A stretch of 64,000 nt of DNA, from assembly GCA_003024785.1 (NCBI GenBank), contig PUQB01000457.1:124001-188000 (forward strand), in the 5' to 3' direction. Source of the DNA: Selaginella tamariscina (taxonomy: Eukaryota; Streptophyta; Lycopodiopsida; Selaginellales; Selaginellaceae). Shown in pieces: positions 22,838-33,771 of this stretch. Each line of letters begins with the position of its first letter. Position 1 is the stretch's first letter. The translations under genes and the position numbers were made by a program. Under the pieces are notes generated by a model. That model saw nothing but the letters and a program-made list of their open reading frames with translations, had not been told where the DNA came from and ran no database searches.

Positions 22838-23093
22838 TAGAGTGATGAATAGTTGTAAATGAGTGTAACATAAGGCATTTTTGTATATTTCTTTTATATT
22901 TGTACAGAAAATAAATTCTCAAGGATTAATGAAGCTTTTAGTTCAAACATGGGTCACACATTAACAAGGTAAATAATATACCTTGATAATTTTAAGGTCA
23001 GCTAATTATCATTTTGCAGATGTAATGAAATAATTGAGAACATGGATTTTCAGCATTGCATGAGGTAAGAGAGGGGTTTGGCGACAATTTCTT

Positions 23094-24047
23094 GTGCCAC
23101 ATGTCAGAATGACAGAGTTCATGCAGGAAATGGATAATAATGCAGCTCAAAACATCGTTACCATGGGGGCCACTTCATCATCATTTTTATTGGCTTCAGT
23201 TCCGAAATCAATTTCTTCAGCGCATGCAATATCTGAATCTTGTAAGGATGATGTACAATTAAATGATGAAGGGATAGGCAACGAAATAGTGGCAACGGAT
23301 AAATGTGAAAGGGAGCAAACAAGTGATTTGCAAAGTATTCAAGAGGCAACGCTATCTCATGTTACTCATGGCCATATTGTGTTGTTGGATGTCAATGGTG
23401 TTCTGCTTCATCGACAAAGGCCCCAGGATAGAAAAACAGAAATCAAACAAGGAGATTTCATTCCTTGTCATGGTAAATTTCGATATGATATTATTTTTCG
23501 TCCAGGGTTGGATCGTCTCTTTCAAAAGCTTAAGGAGATGGGTGCGCTTGTGGGGATTTGGTCATGCATGCAGATTCATAACTTAACACCGCTGTTGAGT
23601 TTACTTAAGAAACATTGTAGTGTTGCAGAAGAGGTGATTCGTAAAGATTGGATTTTTGACCAGCGAATGTGTCATAAACCTCTCGAATTTCACAATATAA
23701 GAAAGGAAAGCAAGCCATACTTCTTCAAGAATGAAAGAATAATTGGGACTCATGGGGAGATCAGTCGCTTAAGGATAACGAAGAATGCACATATCTTAGT
23801 AGTAGACGACTCTCCTCAGAAGGCTATGCTCAACCAAAACATTGCTTGTATTCATCCAATCACTTTCGATCCATATTCTGATACCGATATCATGGATGAG
23901 CTAGTGAACTACTTGGATACGTGCCTCAGAAAGAAGAATCTCGAAAATTTTTGTGAGCAGTATCCACCGTATCATACATTTCCTGAAGCTTTTCTTTCTC
24001 GTGATATTGAATTTTATAAAATGAAGGATAGCAACCGGGCTTTATAA
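23094..24047 (+). CDS. FCP1/NIF-type HAD phosphatase-like protein
   Basis: A 317-residue open frame. After an N-terminal ~100-residue low-complexity region come HAD superfamily motifs. HIVLLDVNGVLLHR is motif I, with the DxNGxL variant seen in plant FCP1-homology proteins. ALVGIWSCMQ is the motif II region. A conserved lysine region (YFFKNE) precedes ILVVDDSPQKAMLNQN, the motif III/IV-like DDS. Such proteins dephosphorylate proteins, classically RNA polymerase II C-terminal domain serines in the FCP1/SCP branch. The substrate here is unknown. It lies 256 bp downstream of the ParB/methyltransferase-like gene on the same strand, inside the element. It is duplicated in copy 2, which argues for a stable cargo gene. 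The frame may continue beyond the stop (see next entry). Confidence 0.75.
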   Translation: MPHVRMTEFMQEMDNNAAQNIVTMGATSSSFLLASVPKSISSAHAISESCKDDVQLNDEGIGNEIVATDKCEREQTSDLQSIQEATLSHVTHGHIVLLDVNGVLLHRQRPQDRKTEIKQGDFIPCHGKFRYDIIFRPGLDRLFQKLKEMGALVGIWSCMQIHNLTPLLSLLKKHCSVAEEVIRKDWIFDQRMCHKPLEFHNIRKESKPYFFKNERIIGTHGEISRLRITKNAHILVVDDSPQKAMLNQNIACIHPITFDPYSDTDIMDELVNYLDTCLRKKNLENFCEQYPPYHTFPEAFLSRDIEFYKMKDSNRAL

Positions 24048-24057
24048 TATTATTCTT

Positions 24058-24273
24058 AAGGAACGTCAGTTTTTAGATGAGCCTTTATGCAGACCTTCTC
24101 TTATCACATCTTATGTATTAACAAGGATGGCAACTCCCAATTGCATTCGTGAGAGTGTTAAGTGGTGGCAACAACATCAAGATATTGACCAAAATGATTT
24201 GATTAATCCGGAGAGTGATGATTTAGACAAAATGAAAAGATTTCTTTGTATGATAGAAAGAAAGTATTTATAA
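24058..24273 (+). pseudogene. out-of-frame C-terminal extension of the HAD phosphatase gene
   Basis: Ten bases after the stop, a different frame stays open for 71 codons to 24273. It looks like protein (KERQFLDEPLCRPSLITSY, then RESVKWWQQHQDIDQND) and ends RKYL. Copy 2 retains recognisable counterparts at about 39470-39690. The simplest reading is that the original protein was about 390 residues long and an indel near 24045 now truncates it. Confidence 0.5.
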
Positions 24274-24529
24274 AAAAATTAACATGTTGATAAGAAAATG
24301 ATTTCATTTGTAATTATGTTTGATAGTATTTCTTCATTATTGTAAACTATTTTTAGAATAATATGAATATTCTAAGATATTTTAGGAATATTCCTTACTA
24401 AGTAAGGTTATTGAAGGATTAATTAATTAATTAATTAATATTTAAGGCTTAATTACATATTAATTAAATGATTAATTAATAATTAAAACTTAAGTATTAA
24501 TTAGTAATTTATTTTATATTCCCATTTTC

Positions 24530-24562
24530 ACGTATCATGCCCACTTTAGTTACAACGTGCAT
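24530..24562 (-). repeat. right terminal inverted repeat of copy 1
   Basis: On the minus strand this reads ATGCACGTTGTAACTAAA then GTGGGCATGATACGTG. It matches the left end at 9684-9710 over ~27 bp and copy 2 at 39172-39203 over 32 bp. Confidence 0.65.
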
Positions 24563-26149
24563 TTGTGGTAGTCACATTCAACACAAGAAGAAGATATTTA
24601 ACACTTTGCAATTTTATTTAAAATTACCTTCATCACTCATAACTTCTTAGAAAGCTTGCATTTTTTCACCATGTAGAAAACTCATAAGAATAGTGAGGAA
24701 GGATTGTACTGAGTTGGCGATTAGAGAAAAGTAAGATATCAAGTTTAGTATATACAATGTTGTGAAACACTTCGCAAAGAGAGTGAAAAAGACATTTTAT
24801 ATAATTTTATCAAATGTTATAAAAACCAAAAAACAAGTTAGAATATGAAAATTCTAGATACAAAGGGATTACTCTAATAAAAACTTTAATTAAAACAAAT
24901 AAGTACATGTATACACTTAAGTTTTAATTTTTATAATAAAATTTTTTCATATTTATAAATTCATGACTTGCTAAACACAAAGGTTGAAGACTTCTTTAAT
25001 GAATATAAAGTTAAATTTATTTTTTATGAACCTTTTGCTTGGGGATGTCATATATAAATCTTATACATAAGCATTTGCATATGTGGGAAAATGTAGAAAA
25101 AGTATTTTTGCCTTACGTACATATATGGTGCATGTAAGGAACCTAGGTAAGGTGTGTGAGAGAGGTCAATAGTTTTTTGTGACACATGATAAAGTTTCAG
25201 TATTATAATGTATTAAAATAAATGATTTGCACATTTTAAGTAAAAAATATGATTTATATAAAAAAAAGATAAATAAATTATAAATCTAAATAGAAATAAT
25301 GAAATAATTTTGTTCATAGAATTGTTTTATTAAAATTTTAGTCATATATATAAGTGAAAGGTATAAATAAATAAAAAATATAACTATAGGTAAGGGTTAC
25401 AAAATGACCTTTATACAAGGTGTAATTATGTAAACATATTATATGTGACATCCCTAAGGCCTTTTGTAGGTGACTATTAAGGTTACAATAACATACAGGT
25501 GAAATTCTTATAACTACTAGATTTAAAGGTGGTCAACCATTAAAATTATAGTGGATCGAACTCAATCATGGTTGCAAATATAAGTAATATTAATACTTAT
25601 TTATTATTGTTGACTAATGTTTTTTAATTTATTTCCTTATATATTTTCAAACTCCGAATAAAGAGAAAAGCCAATGCTATGAAGGAATAAGTGATTAAAT
25701 TCACTTGATTTAATATAAAGGGCCATCTTAGTTATATGGTGTTGTGCATCTATATATTGTGTGTGATACTTGTATGTTTTTATTTTATTTATAATATATT
25801 TTATTTGAGAAATAGAAAAGCATTGTTACCCTAAGAGATGATATAAATAAATTTGTATGGGATATTGTAAAAGCTATGGAGTCTAATAAATTTAATGGCA
25901 AACTTGTTTTATGGAATTTCTAAATAGGTCATGGCAGGGAGGTGTTGGAAAGAGGTACTACATAATTAACTTTTGTACTTACTTACACCTTGTTTAAACA
26001 AAAAAGAATATAGGGAAGGAAATGTATGCATGAGTTTATGATTATAAATTTATCTTATTCAAGTCGATCAACAACAATTAGACATGAACAAAAAATGCTG
26101 ACTACATAGTTTGCTAAATGATATTGTACTAATCATGGATCTTAATTTG

Positions 26150-26900
26150 TTGCCAAGTTTTGGAAGTGACTTTCAACTTTTAAACATGAGTACAAGTTAT
26201 CCTCAAGATATCATTTACAAACTGACAATCAATTTGAACATGCCATTCAAACCTTGAAGCAATACCTTTAGTGCTTAAGCAAGTACTAATAGGACAATTA
26301 TGCCAAACTTTTGCCCTTATAGAGTTCATGTATAGCAACTCAATGCATATAGTCACCATTCTTTGTAAGTCATGGTCATCATCCTCGTTAGTCATTGCAC
26401 ACTCGTGTGGTTCTGATCAACTTATTAACATAAATTGCCTTAATGACTTTCAAATTATTCACATGGAGTTGACTCATCATCTCCACATGGCCCAAGCCTC
26501 CCACAAGTAGTTGTCAATCGATATTATTATGTTTTCTAAATTGGTAATCGAGTTTAGCTCATTTGACATAGTTTGAAAACCACCCAACCATGAATTATCA
26601 ACGCTTTGGATTATTTTTAATCATCGATAATGTAAATGAAATTGCATTCCATTTTTAGTTTTCTCTTACTAAAAAGATCCACTTAGTTTTCATGTCTCTG
26701 TTCTTGCGTCATATACACCTAGTACTCTCAATTGTATTGTACCACTACCACACCTGTTTAACTCGATGGTAAACCCAAGTATGAAGTTCATGCTATTTTA
26801 AATTTTAAACTCTTTCATAATAAACTTTATTACCTTGTTAATTAGGCTAATTACTCTCCTAATGATTGCACTTGAGAACTTGTAAAAACTTTAGTAATGC
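26150..26900 (+). pseudogene. Ty3/gypsy chromovirus integrase and chromodomain remnant
   Basis: Translating around in-frame stops gives YHLQTDNQFEHAIQTLKQYL (26205-26270), equivalent to the integrase HPQTDGQTERxxQTLEQYL block. It is followed by LLPL.EFMYSNSMHI. Near 26770-26870 come KPKYEVHAILNF and LYYLVN.ANYSPND, equivalent to a chromodomain (PEYEVEAIL...YLVKWKGY). The order and strand are consistent with the 3' end of a decayed chromovirus. Confidence 0.65.
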
Positions 26901-27229
26901 TTAATAAGTCATTATTACATTCCATAATATAAATCAAAGATCCAAATTCATATTTAAAACAAAAGATCAAATTTAAATTTATAACTAATGATTCAATTTA
27001 AATTTATAACTAATGGTCCATATATGTCAAGTAAAGAAGGCTAGGGTTAAGGTTTTAATATTCTGATTTAACACTAATTATTGGCCGATCTCTTTTAATA
27101 TTAATAATTATTATATTTCCTTCTTTTGTTTTCTTTTTCACTAAAACATATTTTCTTATTGACTTCGATCATGACATGTATACATTGTTTTTAGGTGAGC
27201 TTAATCTCTTGGTAGAGTAAGAAATAACA

Positions 27230-27610
27230 GATCACTACCTAGTCATCAATAGAAGCAGAATATGTTACATCAATTTTAGCAACACAAAAGGTTTTGTGGT
27301 TGCAAGCTTTAGCTCTTTCACGAGAGAACAACTAATCACATCACTCTTATGTGACAAATTTATTTAGCCCAAAATTTAAGGTATCATGATCTACACCAAA
27401 CACATGTAGGTGCATGTGAGATTTTGCATGAATAAGTGGTGAGACAAATGATTAGTTTTGAGTAAAACTATGGCAGACATATTTACTAAACCACTTCATT
27501 GTTCACATTTTGACCTAAACATAATTAAATTTAAAGTTCAAAAATTTCAAAAATGAAGATCAACTTGTGACAATGAGTATTGTTAGACTAAGGGAGAGTG
27601 TTAATGGTAA
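27230..27610 (+). pseudogene. Ty1/copia RNase H C-terminal remnant
   Basis: SSTEAEYVTSILATQKVLWLQ (27245-27310) matches the copia RNase H STEAEYVA...EALWL block. TMADIFTKPLHCSHF (27465-27515) matches the terminal ADIFTKPL motif. AGGGAGAGTGTTAATG follows, a likely polypurine tract and LTR start near 27590. Several stops are present. Confidence 0.7.
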
Positions 27611-28373
27611 CGATTAATATGGCAACCTATGTGGACAAGGAGTCATGTCCCCGTAATCATTAGTTGTGTCTACTCACTAATGTATGAAAAAACATTCATC
27701 ATATAATGCAATGAAGTATTTTGAACATACATATGTGCAATTATAAATTAATAAGTCACACATTCATAACACCTAAAAGATTTATTGATAACATTTCTAA
27801 CGTACTAATAGAGTGGCCAATTGCAACAAGTACAAACTTAATTAATAAAAAGATTCTAAAGCTTAAAAGAGGAGGTTTTAAAGGAATCTGAAAGTTCCTT
27901 TTATGATAAACCACCAACAAAACGAGATAATAAAACTGTTTGACATAGAAAGAGTCCTATTTAATCAAGGAGCATATGAATTAACCATATCATGTTCATG
28001 CATTAACAAGGTAAATGTGAGGAAGTATGTATTAAGTTGGATATGGAAAGTATGTGATATAAATTTGTGGGTTCCTTACGTGTAATTGTGATGACTTTAA
28101 TAAATATAACAAAAAAAGTTTTCAACTATGTAAGACCTTATGTTTGTTTTATGTCAAGGGGGAATATCCAAAAATTTCAACCTATGTTTTAAGAAAAAGA
28201 TGTGAATATTATTATTGAAAAAGAAAATTAAATAAAAAAATATTAATTTTTTAACATTAAATTTTATATTGTTTTGTTTATTTAAAGTTTAAAATTCCAA
28301 TGCTAATTTTTTTCTTTTAATTTTCAAAAACAAATATGTGTAAATGGAATATTTCAAAAAATTCCTTATATTG

Positions 28374-28398
28374 AAAGGGAATATGCTGACCGGGTGCT
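28374..28398 (+). repeat. 25-bp direct repeat, left member
   Basis: AAAGGGAATATGCTGACCGGGTGCT matches AAAGGGAATATGCTGGTTGGGTGCT at 32228-32252 with three mismatches. The pair flanks the HSP21 and truncated IQD block. Confidence 0.6.
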
Positions 28399-28684
28399 TT
28401 CTCATTCAGGTTTCCTCCGGACTATGTCCTTCCTTTGACTCAAAGGGTCCCATCAATCGTTCCATGAAATTGTCATCCATCTAGTTTTAAATATTTTATG
28501 GATATACTTTCTTTGTAAATATATTATTATAATATAAAATGTTTTGGAAAGTTTGTTTGTCTGTTGTTCATGTCATAAGATTCAGCATTCTTGTGATGGA
28601 AATTAGGCCAGCGAATGAAATTTTCCATTCACAGAATTAACATTCACTTACAAGCCCACTACCGACATCAAACCGACAATTGAT

Positions 28685-28697
28685 TCGAGAATATTCC
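28685..28697 (+). promoter_or_regulatory. heat-shock element upstream of HSP21
   Basis: The sequence TTCGAGAATATTC is a perfect three-unit nTTCnnGAAnnTTCn heat-shock factor site. It lies ~140 bp upstream of the start codon and ~47 bp upstream of a TATA-like sequence (TATATAT, 28744-28750). It predicts heat-inducible expression of the downstream gene. Confidence 0.75.
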
Positions 28698-28825
28698 GAG
28701 GAGTTTACCGCCTTGAGTGGTCTCTAGGGCCTTCTTCATTCAGTATATATTCATCACCTTAAATCAAACGTTTCCAAGTAGTTCTTAGTGTGAGTTTAAC
28801 AGTTCCCATCCCATTCAAATCCACA

Positions 28826-29674
28826 ATGGCTTTGCAAGGTATGATTGCAAACATGATTCTCAACCCGCCTTGTGCAGCATCTCAAGAATTCGTGAGAATG
28901 CCATGTAGATCCACCTTCAGAACACGTGCCTGTGCTTCGAGTGACAATAATGTGAATGTCGGCAAAGAGAGCGGCTCCAGTAACTATGCAAGATGTTCTC
29001 CACAGCAAAACTGGAGACGAAGACCCGTAGGTGAGTGTCAAACACAAGTAGTTATGTGCTATGTGCATATACAAGTGTATAGATGTAGTGCATACACAGT
29101 CTTGTAATGTATAGTAAACACGCACACACACATGCGTATGTAAACAGGTAAAACCTGTCTTTAATTTATGTGATTTTACATATATATACACACACATACA
29201 TAAATATATGACGGTTTCTTGTGTGATCAAGCAGGTCTATGGGGCCCGTTCATGCCAGGACCGAGAACATTGAGCCAGATGATGGACATGATGAACCAGA
29301 TGATGGAGGGGCCAGCTTCCATGCGTCCTCGGCCAGCAGCTGAGCGTCCAGGCTGCAGAAGACTACCATGGGACGTTATGGAAGATGAGAACAGCTACAT
29401 GATGAGGATTGATCTGCCCGGGTTCACCAAGGAGGAAGTTAAAGTTTGTGTAGTTGACGATGGCTTCTTATTAATCAAGGGCGAGACGAGTGAGGAGAGA
29501 AAAGAAGGGGATAAGTGGGCTGCCAGGAGCTTAGGGAGATATGAATCCAGAGTTATGATCCCCGAGAATGCAGAGATCGAGAATATCAAGGCGGAGCTCA
29601 AGGATGGGGTGCTGTATGTGACTGTGCCCAAGAAGGCTGAAGAGAAGAAAACTATTGATATTGAGATAAATTAG
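28826..29674 (+). CDS. HSP21: plastid small heat-shock protein (HSP21/HSP20 family)
   Basis: Two exons (28826-29030 and 29235-29674) with a clean GTGAGT...AG intron give a 214-residue protein. The N-terminal ~60 residues are Ser/Arg-rich and look like a chloroplast transit peptide. A Met-rich segment follows (LSQMMDMMNQMMEGPASM), the hallmark of plastid HSP21. The alpha-crystallin domain begins PWDVMEDENSYMMRIDLPGF and ends with GVLYVTVPK. The C-terminal IDIEIN resembles the IxI oligomerisation motif. ATP-independent chaperones of this family protect thylakoid and stromal proteins during heat stress. The start at MALQGM is preferred over an upstream ATG at 28790 because it lies ~75 bp after the TATA-like site. 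The frame is intact. A duplicated block of IQD 3' sequence begins ~60 bp downstream. Confidence 0.93.
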
Positions 29675-30340
29675 CTGGTTAAAAGCAAAACTTGATTCAA
29701 GTGGTTGAATTATATTATTGGTGGTCACATTCAACTTGTCACACACACAGGATATGAATACACATACATATGTAATAAGAAATTAGAAATATAATAATCA
29801 TTTGAAAATTATGCTATACAAATATGTATATGAATGGTATGTGTGAGGATGAACCCAATTGTACAGTGCAGTGACCACAGAGAGAATGTTCAAGCCTTGA
29901 GAAACCGGAAACACCGTCCAGCCTTGAACATAGGCATGCGTGTGTATTACAGCGTAATAGTAAAAGTTATTTTCTGAAAGCTTATGAAATTGAAAGAGTT
30001 GAGATACCTTGATCCATTCAGAACCCTGCTTATATACACAGTATATAGTCCCAGTGGGTCTCATACACAGGAGCTTCTACATTATTGTGTATGCGTGCGT
30101 GCGTGCATGTTTGTATGCTAATAAAAAAAATATATCGCATATACGCTGATATTCTAGTTCAAGTTAATATTGTTTACTTCCGACAGTGGGACGTGAAACA
30201 TGGTTTCTTTTTTTTGTTAAATTTGCCGCCTCTTGTTCTGTGCAAAAAAGATTCTATCAAGCTTAACATAATTTCTATCACACATAGTTTAAAAGCCGTG
30301 GAAAATGTAACTTAACAAACTTCATGGTCTGAAAGGTTTT

Positions 30341-31350
30341 CTAAACTCCGAATTTGTTGATCCATCTTTCATGCTCATCCACGATCGGTCCAGTGAAAGA
30401 GGCCCAGTAAAAGCACTGTTCCCTCCTCAAGGGGGATACCTCCTTTGAGACTGAGACTGAACCGGAGCCTGGTGTTACTATGTCTATGCTGTCTATTGAC
30501 AGTCCGTAAGTCCAGTCCCGAAAGTGAGTTTCTCTTCCTAGAAACCTGCTGTTTATCCACAACACTTGAACTCGGCCTCTGCTTGGGAGCACTCTGCGAC
30601 CGTGCCTTTGCCTTTGTGGACTTTGTGAAGCCATGTAATTCGGGTACAAACCACCGTACTCGTCATAAAACACTTCATCAGCCTGATCACTTCTGTTGGA
30701 CCGGTAATGGAAGCTTGTCGATTGCTCTTGGCTGCTTTTGAACCTGTACTCGACAATGAAGGGCTGCTTTTAGCAGTCGACATGAAACTCCTCGTCCTCG
30801 AACTCGTTATACTCTCCACCATGGTGACGGTAGTTTACCTCTTCATATCTCTTTGAACCGTAGTAATGAGGCGGCTGGTCGGGGATGAGCATACCGCCTT
30901 CACAGCATATGGACTCACCAGAGGACTTTTATGGGACGACGGACCTTCATCTTTCCGGGATCGACCTCAACAACTTTGGCACTCCCATCGGAACTCTTGT
31001 CGTGCAGAACTGCCTCGGGGGCTTTTCTTGAGTCATGTAGTGGAGGGTTCTCCCATGGATGTGCGTCCATCCATCCCTCTAGCCAGCTCCACTCCCATGG
31101 ATGTGTCTCCGAGTTCATGTCAAGATCCTCTCCTCTCTGAAAAAGAAAACATTCATAATTATCATCAAAAGACTGCGTATTACCCACACATTACTGCTAA
31201 ATACAAATATATGTGGTGCACCCGACCCGGTTTGATATAAGGGCTTTATATAATCACAGACAAAGGATTTCTATGCTACTAACTTGCTTATGTAGATATA
31301 TAGCCTTGACACAGCATACAACCTATACATACATACATACATACATATAC

Positions 31351-31403
<53 letters not shown>

Positions 31404-31988
31404 AGAAGACATATATATATATTTATATGCATGTCATACATACACACGAGAGAGAGAGAGAGGTTCGAGTAAACTTAACCTGCTGCCCAGAGACATAAGC
31501 CATGGCTCTGTCACGTTGAGCACACCTATCTGCCTCGATCATATTTCGTCTGCAAATCGTCTAACCTCGTTATACTTGAGTCCCATCCATCCTAGAGATT
31601 AACAAAAGCAGTTAATGTATGACATTATACATACATTCTACATCCCCTCGTACACCAAATAATCAATTGATGAACAACAGCTTAACACGGATTTTCTTGG
31701 TCGGACTTGCTGCTGCTGTTGACGGCAATAAAGAAGCTGCTGTTGAACAGCCTGACCTTCCTCAGAGTTTCTAACACGTTTAGCGCGGACATGGGCTTGA
31801 ACTTTCACTAATGCTTGCATGCAACGAAGTGTAAGTGCTGCTTGCTTGCGAACAAGGTGGCCTCTAAACAATGCTTGCAATCTAACCACACCTTTAAGCG
31901 CTCTCGGTGCTCTCCTAGCCTGTACATAACAATAATATCCATTGTGATGCACCAACTATATATATACGTGACAACTTACCAAGTACCA
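30341..31988 (-). pseudogene. 5'-truncated IQD gene copy
   Basis: This carries the IQ67-domain exon ([39 protein letters not shown]; 31700-31925), the [15 protein letters not shown] exon (31490-31590), the WSWLEGWMDAHPWE exon (about 30920-31140) and the C-terminal exon (PNYMAS at ~30640; stop at 30341). It begins at the GTACTTG/GTAAGT junction of the IQ-motif intron, so the start codon, nuclear-localisation region and first IQ half are absent. One-base deletions relative to the other copy (for example CACGTTGAG for CACGTTTGAG near 31525) break the frame. It cannot make a normal IQD protein. Confidence 0.85.
31361..31462. repeat. AG/GA microsatellite
   Basis: Three AGAGAG runs interspersed with ATATAT sit in an intron of the truncated IQD copy. 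They are missing from the parental intron at 56240-56310. Confidence 0.9.
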
Positions 31989-32227
31989 TGAAGCAGTGCA
32001 ACCAAACATGAAGCAATTACATGTATCATAATAAAGTTAGAAGTTATGATACACTATTGGTTTTGGCCAAGATACCAATAAGGTTCTTGGTGACGATTAT
32101 GAGTGGATATGCATGTTCACTTCAAAGATAAGATTCAAGTGACGACGGGTAGATCTTACACGTTCAAAAGAGTATAATTTTTGGTACAATATCTATATAA
32201 AAATCACTAGAAATTTATGGTGAATTA

Positions 32228-32252
32228 AAAGGGAATATGCTGGTTGGGTGCT
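32228..32252 (+). repeat. 25-bp direct repeat, right member
   Basis: AAAGGGAATATGCTGGTTGGGTGCT, partner of 28374-28398. Confidence 0.6.
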
Positions 32253-32277
32253 GCACACGACGCATACCCTGACTTGT

Positions 32278-33560
32278 GGGCTCTTTGCGGGTTTGTTCAG
32301 ATCTCAAATGGAAGCGCTAAAGCAGGCATGCGAGGAGGAGGAGCAGCTATTAATACCCAGAGAACAGGCGAGTGCAGAGGTAACTAGCATTCTAGCAGCG
32401 CATTGCTTCTTCGAGATCGTCTCTTCAGTGAAACAAGAAGAGGAAGCCATTTTGTATTTTTGTAAGTTCTCTACTCCTCAGAGCCTGCCGTCTCTTCAGA
32501 AATCATGCGAATCTGGCAAAGATGTCATTCTTTTACTTGGAAATCTAATAGATCCACAGGATGCAGACAAGTGCCTAACCACATTTAACTATGCCATTGC
32601 TAAACAGACAAAAGTCGTCATGCCTAGTGATTCTTCCTTGATTAGCTATTATACGAAGATTTTGACGAGCAACTGGAGATCGAGCTCGAACCAGAGTACA
32701 TCAACAGGAGTAAAAGGACTGGAGTCATATTAAGCGACTACACTGTTAAGTACAAGACGTTTACATTAGATGCAAAGAAGAAAATCATTCAAACGCTCCT
32801 CAAACCTGCTGGTAATTAAGCTCTCATATTAATACATTATTAATTCATCAACTACAGGTTCGAGTGGACTCGTCAATGAGCAGAAGCTTGGAATTGAAAC
32901 AGAGATCGACATATTTGGGAGAGCAACAGCATTCTGATGCAAGTTTCAGCGTTCAGAGTGGGGACTGTGAAATCAGGCTTTTGTGATCACACCAACGAGG
33001 ACTTGTTTGGCTTCTATCCTGATTTCCGTCAGACTATCCATAGAACCTAAGTTCAACTCCGTCCCTGTTTTGGTTGTTCAAGACGAGAAGCTTGCAGAAG
33101 TCTCCTATAACATAACCAAGGAACACACTCAAGAGGTAAAACAGCAGGGAAGTGTTGGGGGGGTATAAACTTGGGAATCCTCAAGTTCGCGCCCAAATTT
33201 GGGGCTGAAGTAATCACCAGGGAACCGGAAACTGTGGCTGCAGCAAGTGTGACACCTGTTTTGAAGGGAGCAGTAATCAAATTTTCGAGTGGAAAATGAA
33301 GACTTGGGAAGACGGGCAGCCATATAACTGGGAGAAGCCACACGCGGACATGCGAGGATTGCATGGATGGCGGAGGCTTCCATATCCTGGGACTGGTCCG
33401 ATCATCACTGGGATTAACAGAGTGCGCTGGAATGTGCCTGAGGAGAGCATGAATCCAACTTGAGCTTTGAGTTGACTGTGGAGGCCATGATGGTGCTGCT
33501 GGAAAAGAAAGCAGTTTGGAATCTTTGTGGGTTTGGAAGTTTCTTTAGTTCCAAAGTCAA
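32278..33560 (+). CDS. unidentified multi-exon gene
   Basis: Not recognised. The first frame (MEALKQACEEEEQLL, from 32308) encodes about 120 residues with helical, acidic character and a hydrophobic ILLLGNLIDPQD segment. A one-base shift near 32655 leads to a continuing frame (EDFDEQLEIELEPEYINR...) ending at a donor near 32812. Further coding-like segments are FNSVPVLVVQDEKLAEVSY (about 33050-33105) and WKMKTWEDGQPYNWEKPHAD with GWRRLPYPGTGPIITG (about 33290-33420), which ends NPT. A G7 homopolymer at 33156-33162 may cause a frame error. It could be a separate gene or an upstream part of the CHAT gene. Confidence 0.4.
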
Positions 33561-33771
33561 CTAGAATTAAAGTCACGCACAAGGCAGTGATCCAGCTTAA
33601 AGTCATTATAATATAATCATGTCAACAAGACAACTTAATAAAAGAGTGTTTGATCTTCTAGGAAACTGCACTGCGCCGTGTGGCTGCTATACTCAACTTT
33701 AATCAGGCTTCAATGGGGATCTAAAAAGCTTTTGTGGCTTCTTTGAGATAAGATCCTCCTAATCCATTACA

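Larger units (their letters stand above)
9684..24562. mobile_element. ~14.9 kb multi-gene TIR DNA element, copy 1
   Basis: Proposed mobile unit. The left end, ATGCAAGTTGTAACTAAA then ATAGGCATG, is matched in inverse orientation at the right end, which reads ATGCACGTTGTAACTAAA then GTGGGCATG on the minus strand. The repeats span about 27 bp with three mismatches. Inside are a minus-strand DDE transposase-like gene, palindrome array 1, a low-complexity spacer, palindrome array 2, a plus-strand ParB/methyltransferase-like gene and a plus-strand HAD phosphatase gene. A second inverted copy lies at 39172-52115. Its end coincides exactly with a break in a copia integrase sequence, which independently supports the right-end boundary. 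No convincing target-site duplication was found. Confidence 0.7.
24563..28600. other. AT-rich spacer with retrotransposon remnants
   Basis: No intact gene is seen. Apart from the two remnants listed separately (26150-26900 and 27230-27610), the sequence is AT-rich with only short chance frames. 27780-28360 looks featureless. Confidence 0.6.
29737..31988. repeat. segmental duplication, copy of 54677-56829
   Basis: From CACACACAGGATATG at 29737 to the splice junction at 31988, the sequence parallels 54677-56829 in the same orientation. It covers the 3' flank, last exons and introns of the IQD gene. Outside these limits the two loci differ. An AG-microsatellite expansion (31361-31462) is present only here. 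Confidence 0.88.

Noticed and set aside
24563..24600. Target-site duplication for copy 1
   Set aside because: Flanks beyond both terminal repeats (GTCGTAT and TTGTGGTA) do not match at any tested offset.
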